From BNXB01 sp031548005 (GTDB taxonomy: Bacteria; Bacteroidota; Bacteroidia; Bacteroidales; Azobacteroidaceae): 17,801 bases of DNA. The notes beneath the pieces were generated by a model, which did not search any database, had not been told where the DNA came from, and saw only the letters and a list, made by a program, of their open reading frames with translations. The translations under genes were made by a program, and so were the position numbers. The stretch spans positions 1 through 17,801 of the forward strand of contig JAVBRK010000012.1 in assembly GCA_031548005.1 (NCBI GenBank), given 5' to 3'. This document shows positions 7,278-14,571 of the stretch, piece by piece. The first letter of the stretch is position 1. Every line of letters starts with the position of its first letter.

Positions 7278-8246
7278 TCAATTCTTTTGCTTTCTCAATT
7301 CTTTCAACTCTTTGGCATCATGCTTTTCATATGCATCTACAATCCGTTGAACTAATTTATGGCGTACAATGTCTTTTTTATCAAATTCAATATGAGCAAT
7401 TCCATGAACATTTTTAAGGATTCTCATGGCGTGAATCAGTCCGGAGGTTTGAGATGGAGGTAAATCGATCTGGGTAACGTCACCGGTAATGATCATTTTC
7501 GCATTCATTCCCATCCGGGTAAGAAACATTTTAATCTGCTGTGTTGTCGTGTTCTGGGCTTCGTCCAGTATGATCACAGCATCACTCAGAGTGCGTCCGC
7601 GCATGAAGGCCAGAGGTGCAATCTGGATCACTTTATTTTCGATGTATTCTTTCAGCTTGGATATAGGAATCATATCCTCCAGGGCATCATATAAAGGTTG
7701 GAGGTATGGATCGATTTTCTCTTTCATATCTCCGGGAAGAAATCCTAATTTTTCTCCAGCCTCTACTGCAGGCCGGCTTAAAATAATTTTGCGGATCTCT
7801 TTATTCTTTAAGGATTTAACTGCCAGTGCAATAGCGGTATAAGTCTTTCCTGATCCAGCCGGACCAACAGCAAAAAGCATATCGTTTTCTTCAAAGGCTT
7901 TCACTAATCTCTGCTGGTTTTCCGTGCGGGCCAGGATCGGCTTTCCATTCATTCCGTAGATAATCAGGTCATCCTGTTTGGCATTCGCTTCATTTTTCCC
8001 TTTTACGATCTTAGTGATGATTTCATCGCTCAAGGCATTATGTTCCTGGCAATATTGTTCTAATTCCTGTATTTTTTCTTCAAAGGCAGCTAACTCCAAT
8101 TCTTCTCCGACAACTTTCATCACGTTTCCTCTGGCAACGATCCGCAGCTTTGGATATAACGATTTAATTATGTGTATGTTGGAATTGTTAGTCCCAAAAA
8201 AAATGGCCGGATCCGCTCCTTCTAAAATGATAATTCTTTCTATCAT
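7278..8246 (-). CDS. phoH: PhoH-like ATPase
   Basis: PhoH-like proteins are P-loop ATPases linked to RNA metabolism and often to the ribosome-associated YbeY nuclease; their exact substrate is unsettled. The 322-residue product has a KH-like N-terminal domain (about 1-70, with HIIKSLYPKLRIVARGNVMK), then a helicase-like ATPase: Walker A GPAGSGKT at 128-135, GFLPGDMKEKIDPYLQPLYD, Walker B VIILDEAQN at 224-232 and the sensor-like ITGDVTQIDLP. Length is normal for the Bacteroidota form. No ybeY is visible; the neighbours are purC and aroE, so the grouping reflects shared transcription rather than one pathway. An exact TACCTTTG promoter box lies 36 bases upstream of the ATG. Confidence 0.95.
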   Translation of the reverse strand: MIERIIILEGADPAIFFGTNNSNIHIIKSLYPKLRIVARGNVMKVVGEELELAAFEEKIQELEQYCQEHNALSDEIITKIVKGKNEANAKQDDLIIYGMNGKPILARTENQQRLVKAFEENDMLFAVGPAGSGKTYTAIALAVKSLKNKEIRKIILSRPAVEAGEKLGFLPGDMKEKIDPYLQPLYDALEDMIPISKLKEYIENKVIQIAPLAFMRGRTLSDAVIILDEAQNTTTQQIKMFLTRMGMNAKMIITGDVTQIDLPPSQTSGLIHAMRILKNVHGIAHIEFDKKDIVRHKLVQRIVDAYEKHDAKELKELRKQKN

Positions 8247-8281
8247 TCAAAACTGATTTGATTTTAATATACTTTGTTATG

Positions 8282-8289
8282 CAAAGGTA
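8282..8289 (-). promoter_or_regulatory. Promoter -7 box of phoH-purC-aroE
   Basis: The minus strand reads TACCTTTG in the 51-base gap between the serine acetyltransferase stop and the phoH ATG. It exactly fits TAnnTTTG. No clear -33 TTTG is seen because the upstream part lies in the end of the preceding gene. Confidence 0.5.
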
Positions 8290-8297
8290 ATGAATTT

Positions 8298-9200
8298 TTA
8301 TATCCCCGATCCGTCAGAGAAAGATAATTCCACCGCTTTAGTCTGTAATATTTTGGAATAAGGCTTCACGCTATGGGTTAGCCAAATGTTTCCTCCGATC
8401 GTGGTTCCTTTCCCGATCGTGATCCTTCCGAGAATGGATGAATTGGAATAAATAGTAACATGATCTTCAATGACCGGGTGACGGGGCATGTCAATCGGAT
8501 GGCCGGCGTCATCCAGTGCAAAACTTTTCGCTCCCAATGTTACCCCCTGATAGATGCGAACATGATTTCCGATGATTGTTGTCTGCCCGATCACGACTCC
8601 TGTACCATGATCGATACTGAAATATTCCCCGATCTGTGCCTGAGGGTGTATGTCGATGCCTGTTTCGGTATGTGCTGCTTCCGAAATAATCCGGGGAATC
8701 AAGGGGATTCCCAGAATTAGGAGTTCGTGAGCGACCCGGTGATTGAGCATTGCTTTGATAGCCGGATAACAAAAAATGATTTCTGCGAGGCTTTTGGCGG
8801 CCGGATCTCCGTCTAAGATTGCCTTCACATCGGTCGACAGCATGTATTTAATGTACGGAAGTTTATCCATGAATGCAGTACACAGATCTCCGGATTTTGT
8901 TTTTGCCGATACACTATCCATACTTCCCGGATTAAAAAGTAAAGCATGATAAACCTGAACAGATAACTCATTGTAAAGTTTTTCCAGGCTTACTCCTGTA
9001 TGGTATGCTAGAGTAGAACTGTTCACAGAAGGGCTTCCGTAATATCCCGGGAAAATAATCGACCGGATCGTATCGATAATTTCTGTTAGTGAAGAAACAG
9101 AAGGTAATTGTTTCTCATACAATGGAATGTACGGAAACTCTTCTTTATGCTTTTCTGTGAGGAGCATTACTTTTTCCTGCAAAAATTGTGTTGAAAGCAT
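8298..9200 (-). CDS. cysE: Serine O-acetyltransferase
   Basis: CysE acetylates serine with acetyl-CoA to give O-acetylserine, the precursor of cysteine. The 300-residue product has the long alpha-helical N-terminal domain (about 1-175), then a left-handed beta-helix of hexapeptide repeats (about 180-280). Active-site motifs are GIDIHPQAQIG (D183, H185), FSIDHGTGVVIG (D197, H198) and IYQGVTLGAKSF; an extra loop DDAGHPIDMPRHP at 230-242 holds the conserved Arg-His-Pro. The protein ends SDGSGI: a terminal Ile after a Gly/Asp-rich tail is the feature by which CysE docks in the active site of O-acetylserine sulfhydrylase, so a cysteine synthase complex is possible. It starts 13 bases after the Kelch lipoprotein gene with no promoter box between, so it may share that transcript. 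Confidence 0.93.
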   Translation of the reverse strand: MLSTQFLQEKVMLLTEKHKEEFPYIPLYEKQLPSVSSLTEIIDTIRSIIFPGYYGSPSVNSSTLAYHTGVSLEKLYNELSVQVYHALLFNPGSMDSVSAKTKSGDLCTAFMDKLPYIKYMLSTDVKAILDGDPAAKSLAEIIFCYPAIKAMLNHRVAHELLILGIPLIPRIISEAAHTETGIDIHPQAQIGEYFSIDHGTGVVIGQTTIIGNHVRIYQGVTLGAKSFALDDAGHPIDMPRHPVIEDHVTIYSNSSILGRITIGKGTTIGGNIWLTHSVKPYSKILQTKAVELSFSDGSGI

Positions 9201-9213
9201 GGAGCCTTAGTTT

Positions 9214-10467
9214 TTATTCCCAGAGGGGCTTATATTCAAATAAAATGTCCGATCCGGAAAGACCGATATAAATAGAATGTCCGGTACTAAACATACATTG
9301 CCCTTTATCATTGCCTGATAAGCTGTCGGGAAGAGGCGTCTTGGTCTTCCATGTTTTGGTTTCCAGATCGAGTTCCCAGATTGCAAACTGGTCGCTGATA
9401 TAGGCTTTATTTCCGATAGTAACCCCTGAGTATGGAATCCCCATATCTTCAGGAGCAGTTGTATACAAATCCCAGCGATCATTTTCCCGGTCGTATTCCC
9501 ATACTCTTTTCCCGTCGGTTTGATCAACGATCCCAAATCCTGCGAAGAACCGGTCTTTTGTACAAAAACTGATTCCGGAGTATATGGCAACCGGGAAATC
9601 ATTTAAACGTTTCCATCCTTTATTTTGTTTATCATCCGAATATTCCCAGACCTCTGCATTGACGACGCTGATATTGGTGCCTCCAATAAGGTATCCTTTC
9701 CCTGAAGCAGAGAGGCCTATCGGTGCATTTCTTGCTGTAAAGGGAGATATTACTATGGATTCCCACGAATCGTTTGTCAGTTTATAGAAATCGTTGAAGT
9801 AAGTAATACTGTCTATATTACTTCTTCCGCAGCCGACATAGACCGAGTTCCCGATTGTAAATGTGGCGCTTTGCATTCGTTTGTTCCCGGGAAAGTCTCC
9901 CAGCGCTTGCCAGACATTTTTCTGGATATCGAATCTCCAGGTGTCGCCAAGGGGATCAAATGGGTTTTGTGTTCTTTGTCCACATGAAATATACAATTTG
10001 TTTTCTATACTGCATATCGATTCGTTAATTCGCAATTGACCCGAGAATCGCGACATTTCTTTCCAGATTAGCGGTGAATTGTAAGTGATGGTATTCTCAC
10101 TGTAGGCGATACCGTATTCATTTTCTGCAAATGCTCTGATATAATAAGTTGTACTTCCTTTAATGTTCTCGATTGTTGCAAAAAATGTTTCGGCATGATC
10201 ACCGGACTCTTTCCAGGAATCGCTTTTTGTCGGACTCTGATTGTTCTCACTCCAGCAAAAACCTCTGCTTTTGATTGACTTGCCTTTTCCGGTCGATTGA
10301 ATTGTCCCCTCGCAAGTCATAGTTTTTTCGATCAGACTTTCTACGTCAGAATCCATAGTGACAGTTGGAACTCCCAGCTTGTTTACGATGTCGTCCGGCA
10401 TATCTACTTTATCCAGGCAGGAAACAGCCAGGAAAGCGATCAGCAGGGATGTAAAATATTTTTTCAT
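9214..10467 (-). CDS. Kelch-repeat lipoprotein with fibronectin-like domain
   Basis: The 417-residue product starts with a lipoprotein signal: MKKYFTSLLIAFLAVSC, with the lipid-modified Cys at residue 17. Residues about 35-130 form an Ig/fibronectin-type-III-like domain of a kind common in Bacteroidota surface proteins (KSRGFCWS, then GSTTYYIRAFAENEYGIAYS). Residues about 133-417 carry five to six Kelch-like units, each with an aromatic strand such as DTWRFDIQKNVWQALGDFP, VWEYSDDKQNKGWKRLNDFP and RVWEYDRENDRWDLYTTAPE, predicting a beta-propeller. Such propellers bind proteins or sugars; no enzyme residues were recognised. It follows the TPR/barrel gene by 12 bases and is the last gene of the kinase cluster, so it may be an outer-membrane sensor or partner of that system. 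Whether it faces the periplasm or the surface cannot be told. Confidence 0.8.
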   Translation of the reverse strand: MKKYFTSLLIAFLAVSCLDKVDMPDDIVNKLGVPTVTMDSDVESLIEKTMTCEGTIQSTGKGKSIKSRGFCWSENNQSPTKSDSWKESGDHAETFFATIENIKGSTTYYIRAFAENEYGIAYSENTITYNSPLIWKEMSRFSGQLRINESICSIENKLYISCGQRTQNPFDPLGDTWRFDIQKNVWQALGDFPGNKRMQSATFTIGNSVYVGCGRSNIDSITYFNDFYKLTNDSWESIVISPFTARNAPIGLSASGKGYLIGGTNISVVNAEVWEYSDDKQNKGWKRLNDFPVAIYSGISFCTKDRFFAGFGIVDQTDGKRVWEYDRENDRWDLYTTAPEDMGIPYSGVTIGNKAYISDQFAIWELDLETKTWKTKTPLPDSLSGNDKGQCMFSTGHSIYIGLSGSDILFEYKPLWE

Positions 10468-10479
10468 GTCTGATAGTCT

Positions 10480-11493
10480 TTAGAAAACAATCCCAATACT
10501 TAGGTTTCCATCTAAATCTCTGAACTCTAATGAATTGGCATTTGCTGAAAAGATCATGCTTTTGTAGCGGAACAAAACTCCGGCCTCCATAACGATTCCT
10601 TCATAAGAAGCTTGTGTATTGTAGCACCACGCATTATCTTTTCCGTTGAAAATGTTTTTTTGCGGATTAGAAACCGCATGACAATAGAAATTTCTTCGTG
10701 CATACCCAGAGCCTGCGGACAGGAAAAAGTTTTTGGTTATTACAGGAATAAAAAAGCTTCCGGTTACCATCCAGCTTTGCCATTTTTCATCATCTGCAAC
10801 CAATTCGTATGTATTTCCTTCGGAGATTCCGGGTATTTTCCCTTCATTATCGATATGGTAACTGTAGTCTTGAAATGTGTAACTTGTTCTGTAGCTGAGA
10901 GCGATACCGAATTTTTTGTATCCTCCGATGGTGATCCCGACAGGCATGGTCGGAGAGTAGGTATAAGCTAAGAAAATATTATTCCGGTCGATGAAGCGCA
11001 TGAAAGCCGGGGGACGCGAAATAATGATGGAGTCGGGGGTTATTTTTGGAATAGAGTCTGTAGTATAGGGCTCATTTTCAGAGATAACCGGGAGTCCGAT
11101 AATGGTTGCGGCTTCTTTTTTCCAATAATCGGCCGTAATAGAATCTTTGGCTCCTCCGATGCCTTTATTGTAATAATCGGCCAATAACAGCATGGCATTT
11201 AGTTGGGTGTTCGAATCTTCCATTTCAATCAGCTTGATCAGGCAAGCCCGGCATCTGTCGATTGAGATTCTCATTCCATGCTGCATCTCCGGCTGTATTT
11301 CCCATATTTCAGTCAATTTCCGGATACTGTGAAAATCACAGTTATTCAATCCCTGAGCGTAGAGAGTTCTGGCAGTACGGTAATCTTTTTCTTCCATGGC
11401 CAGGTCCCCTTTCCGATTATAATCGGAATAAGACTGGCCGAATCCCGAAATATAAAAGCACAAGGCAAAAAGAAGAAAAATTATATGTTTCAT
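10480..11493 (-). CDS. Secreted TPR/Sel1 plus outer-membrane beta-barrel-like protein
   Basis: No named family was recognised. The start taken is the ATG at 11493-11491, giving 337 residues; a TTG one codon earlier is possible but needless. A Sec signal peptide covers about residues 1-20 (MKHIIFLLFALCFYISGFGQ). Residues 22-50 look like a TPR (YNRKGDLAMEEKDYRTARTLYAQGL), and residues 98-130 like a Sel1 unit (MLLLADYYNKGIGGAKDSITADYWKKEA). After a Pro/Ser-rich linker (135-162), residues about 170-337 are rich in alternating aromatic strands, roughly eight, and the protein ends in GIVF, the C-terminal Phe typical of outer-membrane barrels. Thus a periplasmic repeat domain is probably tied to a small barrel. 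The gene begins eight bases after the kinase gene, implying co-expression, and the kinase's own outer TPR-like region makes contact between the two plausible. Confidence 0.7.
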   Translation of the reverse strand: MKHIIFLLFALCFYISGFGQSYSDYNRKGDLAMEEKDYRTARTLYAQGLNNCDFHSIRKLTEIWEIQPEMQHGMRISIDRCRACLIKLIEMEDSNTQLNAMLLLADYYNKGIGGAKDSITADYWKKEAATIIGLPVISENEPYTTDSIPKITPDSIIISRPPAFMRFIDRNNIFLAYTYSPTMPVGITIGGYKKFGIALSYRTSYTFQDYSYHIDNEGKIPGISEGNTYELVADDEKWQSWMVTGSFFIPVITKNFFLSAGSGYARRNFYCHAVSNPQKNIFNGKDNAWCYNTQASYEGIVMEAGVLFRYKSMIFSANANSLEFRDLDGNLSIGIVF

Positions 11494-11501
11494 CAAGACA
11501 G

Positions 11502-13178
11502 TTAATAATTGTATGTATCAGCTTTTTCCTGAAGTTTTTCTCCATTTGAAGAAAAAATATCATAGTATCCGTCTGTTCTTTCGAATACCAGATTTTTTCC
11601 GGCCGGCTCGGCTCCAAGGTAGACACACGGAGCTTTTTCATTCCATTTCATGTCAACCATTCCAAACAGATTATTTTTTTTCACAACTACAAAAGTACTA
11701 AAATTCATGATTAATTCATATGATTCTTTTCTTTTATTGATTTCCTGCTTTTCAATTTCATCGGAACATTGTTTTATATAGGCATCTGTTTCACTCGAAT
11801 GTTTATAGGCAGCAGCTTTTGTAAATTCGGCTTTTGCCGATGAATATTCTTTTTTGTTCAGAAATGCCTTTCCTGCATCGAGATGAGACTCATAGAGCTC
11901 TTTCTCCGGATCAGATTGGACAGAAGTCGAGGTAGTGTCTTTCTTTGATTTCGGATCAGCCTGCTCCGGTAGTTTTTTGATTTCTTTGGGCTGAATCTCT
12001 TCCGGTACCGTATCCCGCTGGGCTTGAATATTGGAATAACCGGTATTGTTTGTCTGTTCCGGGGTATTTCTCAGGTAGGAAATTCCAACACCTGTAATGG
12101 TGGCTATGACAAATAATATAGAGGCCCAGATTATTTTTTTTGTTGATTTCTTTTCTAACAATATCTGGGTTTGGTCATCCACGTCGAAAGGTTCGTCATT
12201 AATTGAAGGAAGCGGAACAATGGGAGTTGTATTATTTTTTACCTGGGTGCGTTTTGATAATTCTACTTTGTCTTTCGTACCATCGAAGCCCAGTTCGGTA
12301 ATCATCTCGGTAACCGACTGGTACCGGTCGTTCGCATGAAGTTCCATCGCTTTCAGGATTACCCGTTCGGTATTTTCTGAAATTCCGGGATTCAACTCCC
12401 GGGGCGAGGGCAGGCCTTTAGTTGAACGTAATATGGACTCTGTCGGAACTTCTCCTGTGAGCAGAAAGTACATCGTGGCCCCGAGCGAATAGATATCCGG
12501 ACAGGGTGAGAATACCTGCATCCCTTCGCTGTCGTATTGTTCTATCGAGGCGTATCCTTTAGATGCAGCAAGAATTGTTGTGCTTGTCTCTTGTTGATAT
12601 TGAGGGTCATAACGTTTGCTGATACCAAAATCAATAAGTTTCGGATCATCGTTGTCCATCAGGATATTGCTGGGCTTGATGTCGAGATGGAGGATATTCT
12701 TTTCGTGTATATATTGTAGCGCCTGTCCGATTTTGTAGATGATAGGCAATAGCTTTTCTTCACTGAATACTCCGGATTGTTCTGATATTTTTTTCAATGA
12801 ATCTCCGGAAATAAATTCCATGACCGTGTATACCGTATTGTTTTGCTTGAATACTTCCAATACTTTAACAACATGGGGATGGTGAAGCTCTGCAAGTATC
12901 CGGGCTTCTTTAATAATTTTTTCTTTATATTTATCGAAGATGATTTTTCCGTTGGTCGAATTTGGCTCTACAAAATTTGTTTTTTCGTTTCTGAGACAGT
13001 AATCTTTGAAGAAATATTCCTTAATGCATACAGGAGCCTGAGTTGGGATCTTACCTAACGGCCCATGAATTTCGGTATCCCATAATCCTTTGTAGGTCAG
13101 GCTAAAACCTCCTTCTCCTATGATGTTAAGAAGTTGGTATTTTCCGTTATGCAGGTAGTGTCCTTCTCTTAGATGCAT
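11502..13178 (-). CDS. Membrane-anchored Hanks-type Ser/Thr protein kinase with TPR-like and WG-like outer region
   Basis: The 558-residue product has an N-terminal protein kinase domain (about 13-300): glycine loop GEGGFSLTY (21-29), ATP lysine K53 in VCIKEYF, helix-C glutamate E91, catalytic loop HLDIKPSN (164-171) with base D166, DFG at 183-185, and substrate loop KGYASIEQY (207-215). The Arg of the common HRD motif is Leu165. A linker (300-347) contains DDQTQILL, then one membrane segment at about 348-368. The outer part (370-558) has a Pro/Lys/Thr-rich stalk, a TPR-like helix pair (427-470: KAFLNKKEYSSAKAEFTKAAA) and a C-terminal WG-repeat-like stretch (495-545: VVVKKNNLFGMVDM, then DGYYDIFSSNGEKL). 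No PASTA repeats are present. All catalytic residues are intact, so it should be active. The PP2C gene lies 34 bases upstream; a promoter box in that gap suggests extra transcription. Confidence 0.93.
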   Translation of the reverse strand: MHLREGHYLHNGKYQLLNIIGEGGFSLTYKGLWDTEIHGPLGKIPTQAPVCIKEYFFKDYCLRNEKTNFVEPNSTNGKIIFDKYKEKIIKEARILAELHHPHVVKVLEVFKQNNTVYTVMEFISGDSLKKISEQSGVFSEEKLLPIIYKIGQALQYIHEKNILHLDIKPSNILMDNDDPKLIDFGISKRYDPQYQQETSTTILAASKGYASIEQYDSEGMQVFSPCPDIYSLGATMYFLLTGEVPTESILRSTKGLPSPRELNPGISENTERVILKAMELHANDRYQSVTEMITELGFDGTKDKVELSKRTQVKNNTTPIVPLPSINDEPFDVDDQTQILLEKKSTKKIIWASILFVIATITGVGISYLRNTPEQTNNTGYSNIQAQRDTVPEEIQPKEIKKLPEQADPKSKKDTTSTSVQSDPEKELYESHLDAGKAFLNKKEYSSAKAEFTKAAAYKHSSETDAYIKQCSDEIEKQEINKRKESYELIMNFSTFVVVKKNNLFGMVDMKWNEKAPCVYLGAEPAGKNLVFERTDGYYDIFSSNGEKLQEKADTYNY

Positions 13179-13198
13179 CAGGTTCTCATAATTTGTTC

Positions 13199-13206
13199 CA
13201 AAGGTA
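13199..13206 (-). promoter_or_regulatory. Internal promoter -7 box in front of the kinase gene
   Basis: The minus strand reads TACCTTTG, an exact TAnnTTTG box, about 20 bases before the kinase ATG. A CTTTACG element at 13230-13224 stands about 19 bases upstream, near the expected -33 spacing and one base off TTTG. This would let the kinase, barrel protein and lipoprotein be made independently of the LytTR-FHA-phosphatase part. Confidence 0.5.
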
Positions 13207-13212
13207 TGGTTT

Positions 13213-14022
13213 TTACATGAAAGCGTAAAGGAACGATGCTAAAAATTGTTTAAATGTTTTGGAGTCTCGTATATCCAGAATAGGAATCAGGTAGGCCGAA
13301 TAATTGTCCCGCGCTTTTTCTGCACAGGCTTCTTTGATTCTGGAGATTTTATATTCGGAATTTTCGTTTCCTGAAAGAATTTCACAAATTTCATTTTCCG
13401 AGAGGGCTTCATTGACTCCATCGGTGCACATCAGAAACGAGTCGCCGGGTTGTATGTCGGTCAACTGAACGACATCTACTTCTACCGGGAGTTTCGAGCT
13501 TTGAATCGCCCTGTAAATAACATTTTTTTGTGGATGTAGCTTGGCTTTTTCAGCATCAATTTTACCGGATTTTATCCACGAACCAATGAGGGAATGGTCT
13601 TCTGTACGGAAAACAATTTCCTTGTTTCGAACTTGGTAAATACGACTGTCTCCGGCATGGGTGAGAAATACGCCGTTTTGAGATAAATAGATCAAACAGA
13701 GTGTGGTAGCCATTCCTACAGCATCAGGCTTTGCCTTGGTATACTCATCGAACCGGATCTCTGTGTACCGGATCGCTTTTTCAATGAACTCGTGATCGAC
13801 ATCCTGATCGGAATCCAGGAATGTATGAAAATAAGTCTGAATACTCTCACAAGCAAGAGAACTGGCAACCTCCCCTTTGTTGGAACCCCCTACGCCGTCG
13901 CAGACGAGAAACAGCTTATCATGTGCCGTTACATCTTCATTTTTTGGATAGATAGCGTCTTCGTTGTTTTTCCGCTTACCGATCTCATTGATTGAAAAAG
14001 GCTTTTGGATACTGATAGTCAT
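13213..14022 (-). CDS. PP2C-family Ser/Thr protein phosphatase
   Basis: PP2C (PPM) phosphatases remove phosphate from Ser and Thr using two metal ions. The 269-residue product has the full motif set: GKRKNNEDA with E21 and D22, FLVCDGVGG with D42, GMATTLCLIYL, THAGDSRIYQV, EDHSLIGSWI, FLMCTDGVNEAL and AEKARDNYSAYLI carrying the last metal-binding Asp. There is no signal peptide; it is cytoplasmic. A short amphipathic tail (TFKQFLASFLYAFM) follows the catalytic core and might bind membrane or a partner. It lies between the FHA gene (33 bases upstream) and the kinase gene (34 bases downstream), the classical partnership in which the phosphatase reverses kinase autophosphorylation and substrate phosphorylation. 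Confidence 0.95.
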   Translation of the reverse strand: MTISIQKPFSINEIGKRKNNEDAIYPKNEDVTAHDKLFLVCDGVGGSNKGEVASSLACESIQTYFHTFLDSDQDVDHEFIEKAIRYTEIRFDEYTKAKPDAVGMATTLCLIYLSQNGVFLTHAGDSRIYQVRNKEIVFRTEDHSLIGSWIKSGKIDAEKAKLHPQKNVIYRAIQSSKLPVEVDVVQLTDIQPGDSFLMCTDGVNEALSENEICEILSGNENSEYKISRIKEACAEKARDNYSAYLIPILDIRDSKTFKQFLASFLYAFM

Positions 14023-14055
14023 AACCGAAATCTTATAATAGTTTAGCTTGGATTT

Positions 14056-14571
14056 TCATTCATCAAAGATCATCCGCGTCTGGCCTATCTGTATTTCATC
14101 TTTGTTCTTGAGAACATGAATTTCGCCAGACTCAATGTAGTTACTATTATATAACGTCCGGTTTTTACTTTTATTATCGGAAAGGTAATGTTTATACTGG
14201 CCTTTTGAATCTTTTTTGACTTCGATACTCATATGATTGCGACTCATCAGTTTATCGGCCGTGTCGATGGCTGTCGGATTGTTAATCGTACTGGATTTCC
14301 GGCCAATGATGTTCAAGCCTTCGTTCAGGTGGACTGTTTGAGCGGGTGTAAGAGGATTCTGAAAGACTTTCAGACGACCTGTCGGTACTGTATCTGTCGG
14401 TAAATTCAAAATAACGGTATCCGAGTCGTCGGGCTGTATTTTCTGTACTACAAGGGATACCGGGATCGGCTCTTTGCATTGAGGGCATCCGAATGTTTGA
14501 ATATTCTGTGGAATCTTTGTTTCGTCAACTTTGAGTCCTACATGGCAATGAGGGCAACGGATTGAAATCAT
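14056..14571 (-). CDS. Zinc-ribbon/FHA domain phosphothreonine-binding protein
   Basis: The 171-residue product has an N-terminal zinc ribbon with two CxxC knuckles (C6/C9 in RCPHCH and C29/C32 in GCPQCK), a linker (about 42-65) with DDSDTVILNLPTDTVPTG, and a C-terminal FHA domain (about 66-171). The phosphothreonine-binding residues of FHA domains are visible: R91 in IIGRKSS, S110 and H113 in MSRNHMSI, and N137/T139 in KSKNRTLYN. The linker threonines in an acidic setting recall GarA/OdhI-type FHA proteins, where a phosphorylated N-terminal Thr folds back onto its own FHA domain; that is inference here. Its ATG overlaps the stop of the acidic-protein gene in an ATGA junction, predicting coupled translation, and the phosphatase and kinase genes follow. 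Likely role: cytoplasmic reader of kinase output. Confidence 0.9.
   Translation of the reverse strand: MISIRCPHCHVGLKVDETKIPQNIQTFGCPQCKEPIPVSLVVQKIQPDDSDTVILNLPTDTVPTGRLKVFQNPLTPAQTVHLNEGLNIIGRKSSTINNPTAIDTADKLMSRNHMSIEVKKDSKGQYKHYLSDNKSKNRTLYNSNYIESGEIHVLKNKDEIQIGQTRMIFDE

Noticed and set aside
9207..9602. Minus-strand open frame of 131 codons overlapping the Kelch lipoprotein gene
   Set aside because: It is in another frame inside a convincing Kelch coding region and has no recognisable domain or signal.
11494..11496. TTG as start of the TPR/barrel gene
   Set aside because: An ATG follows immediately and gives the same signal peptide, so the ATG at 11493-11491 is preferred.
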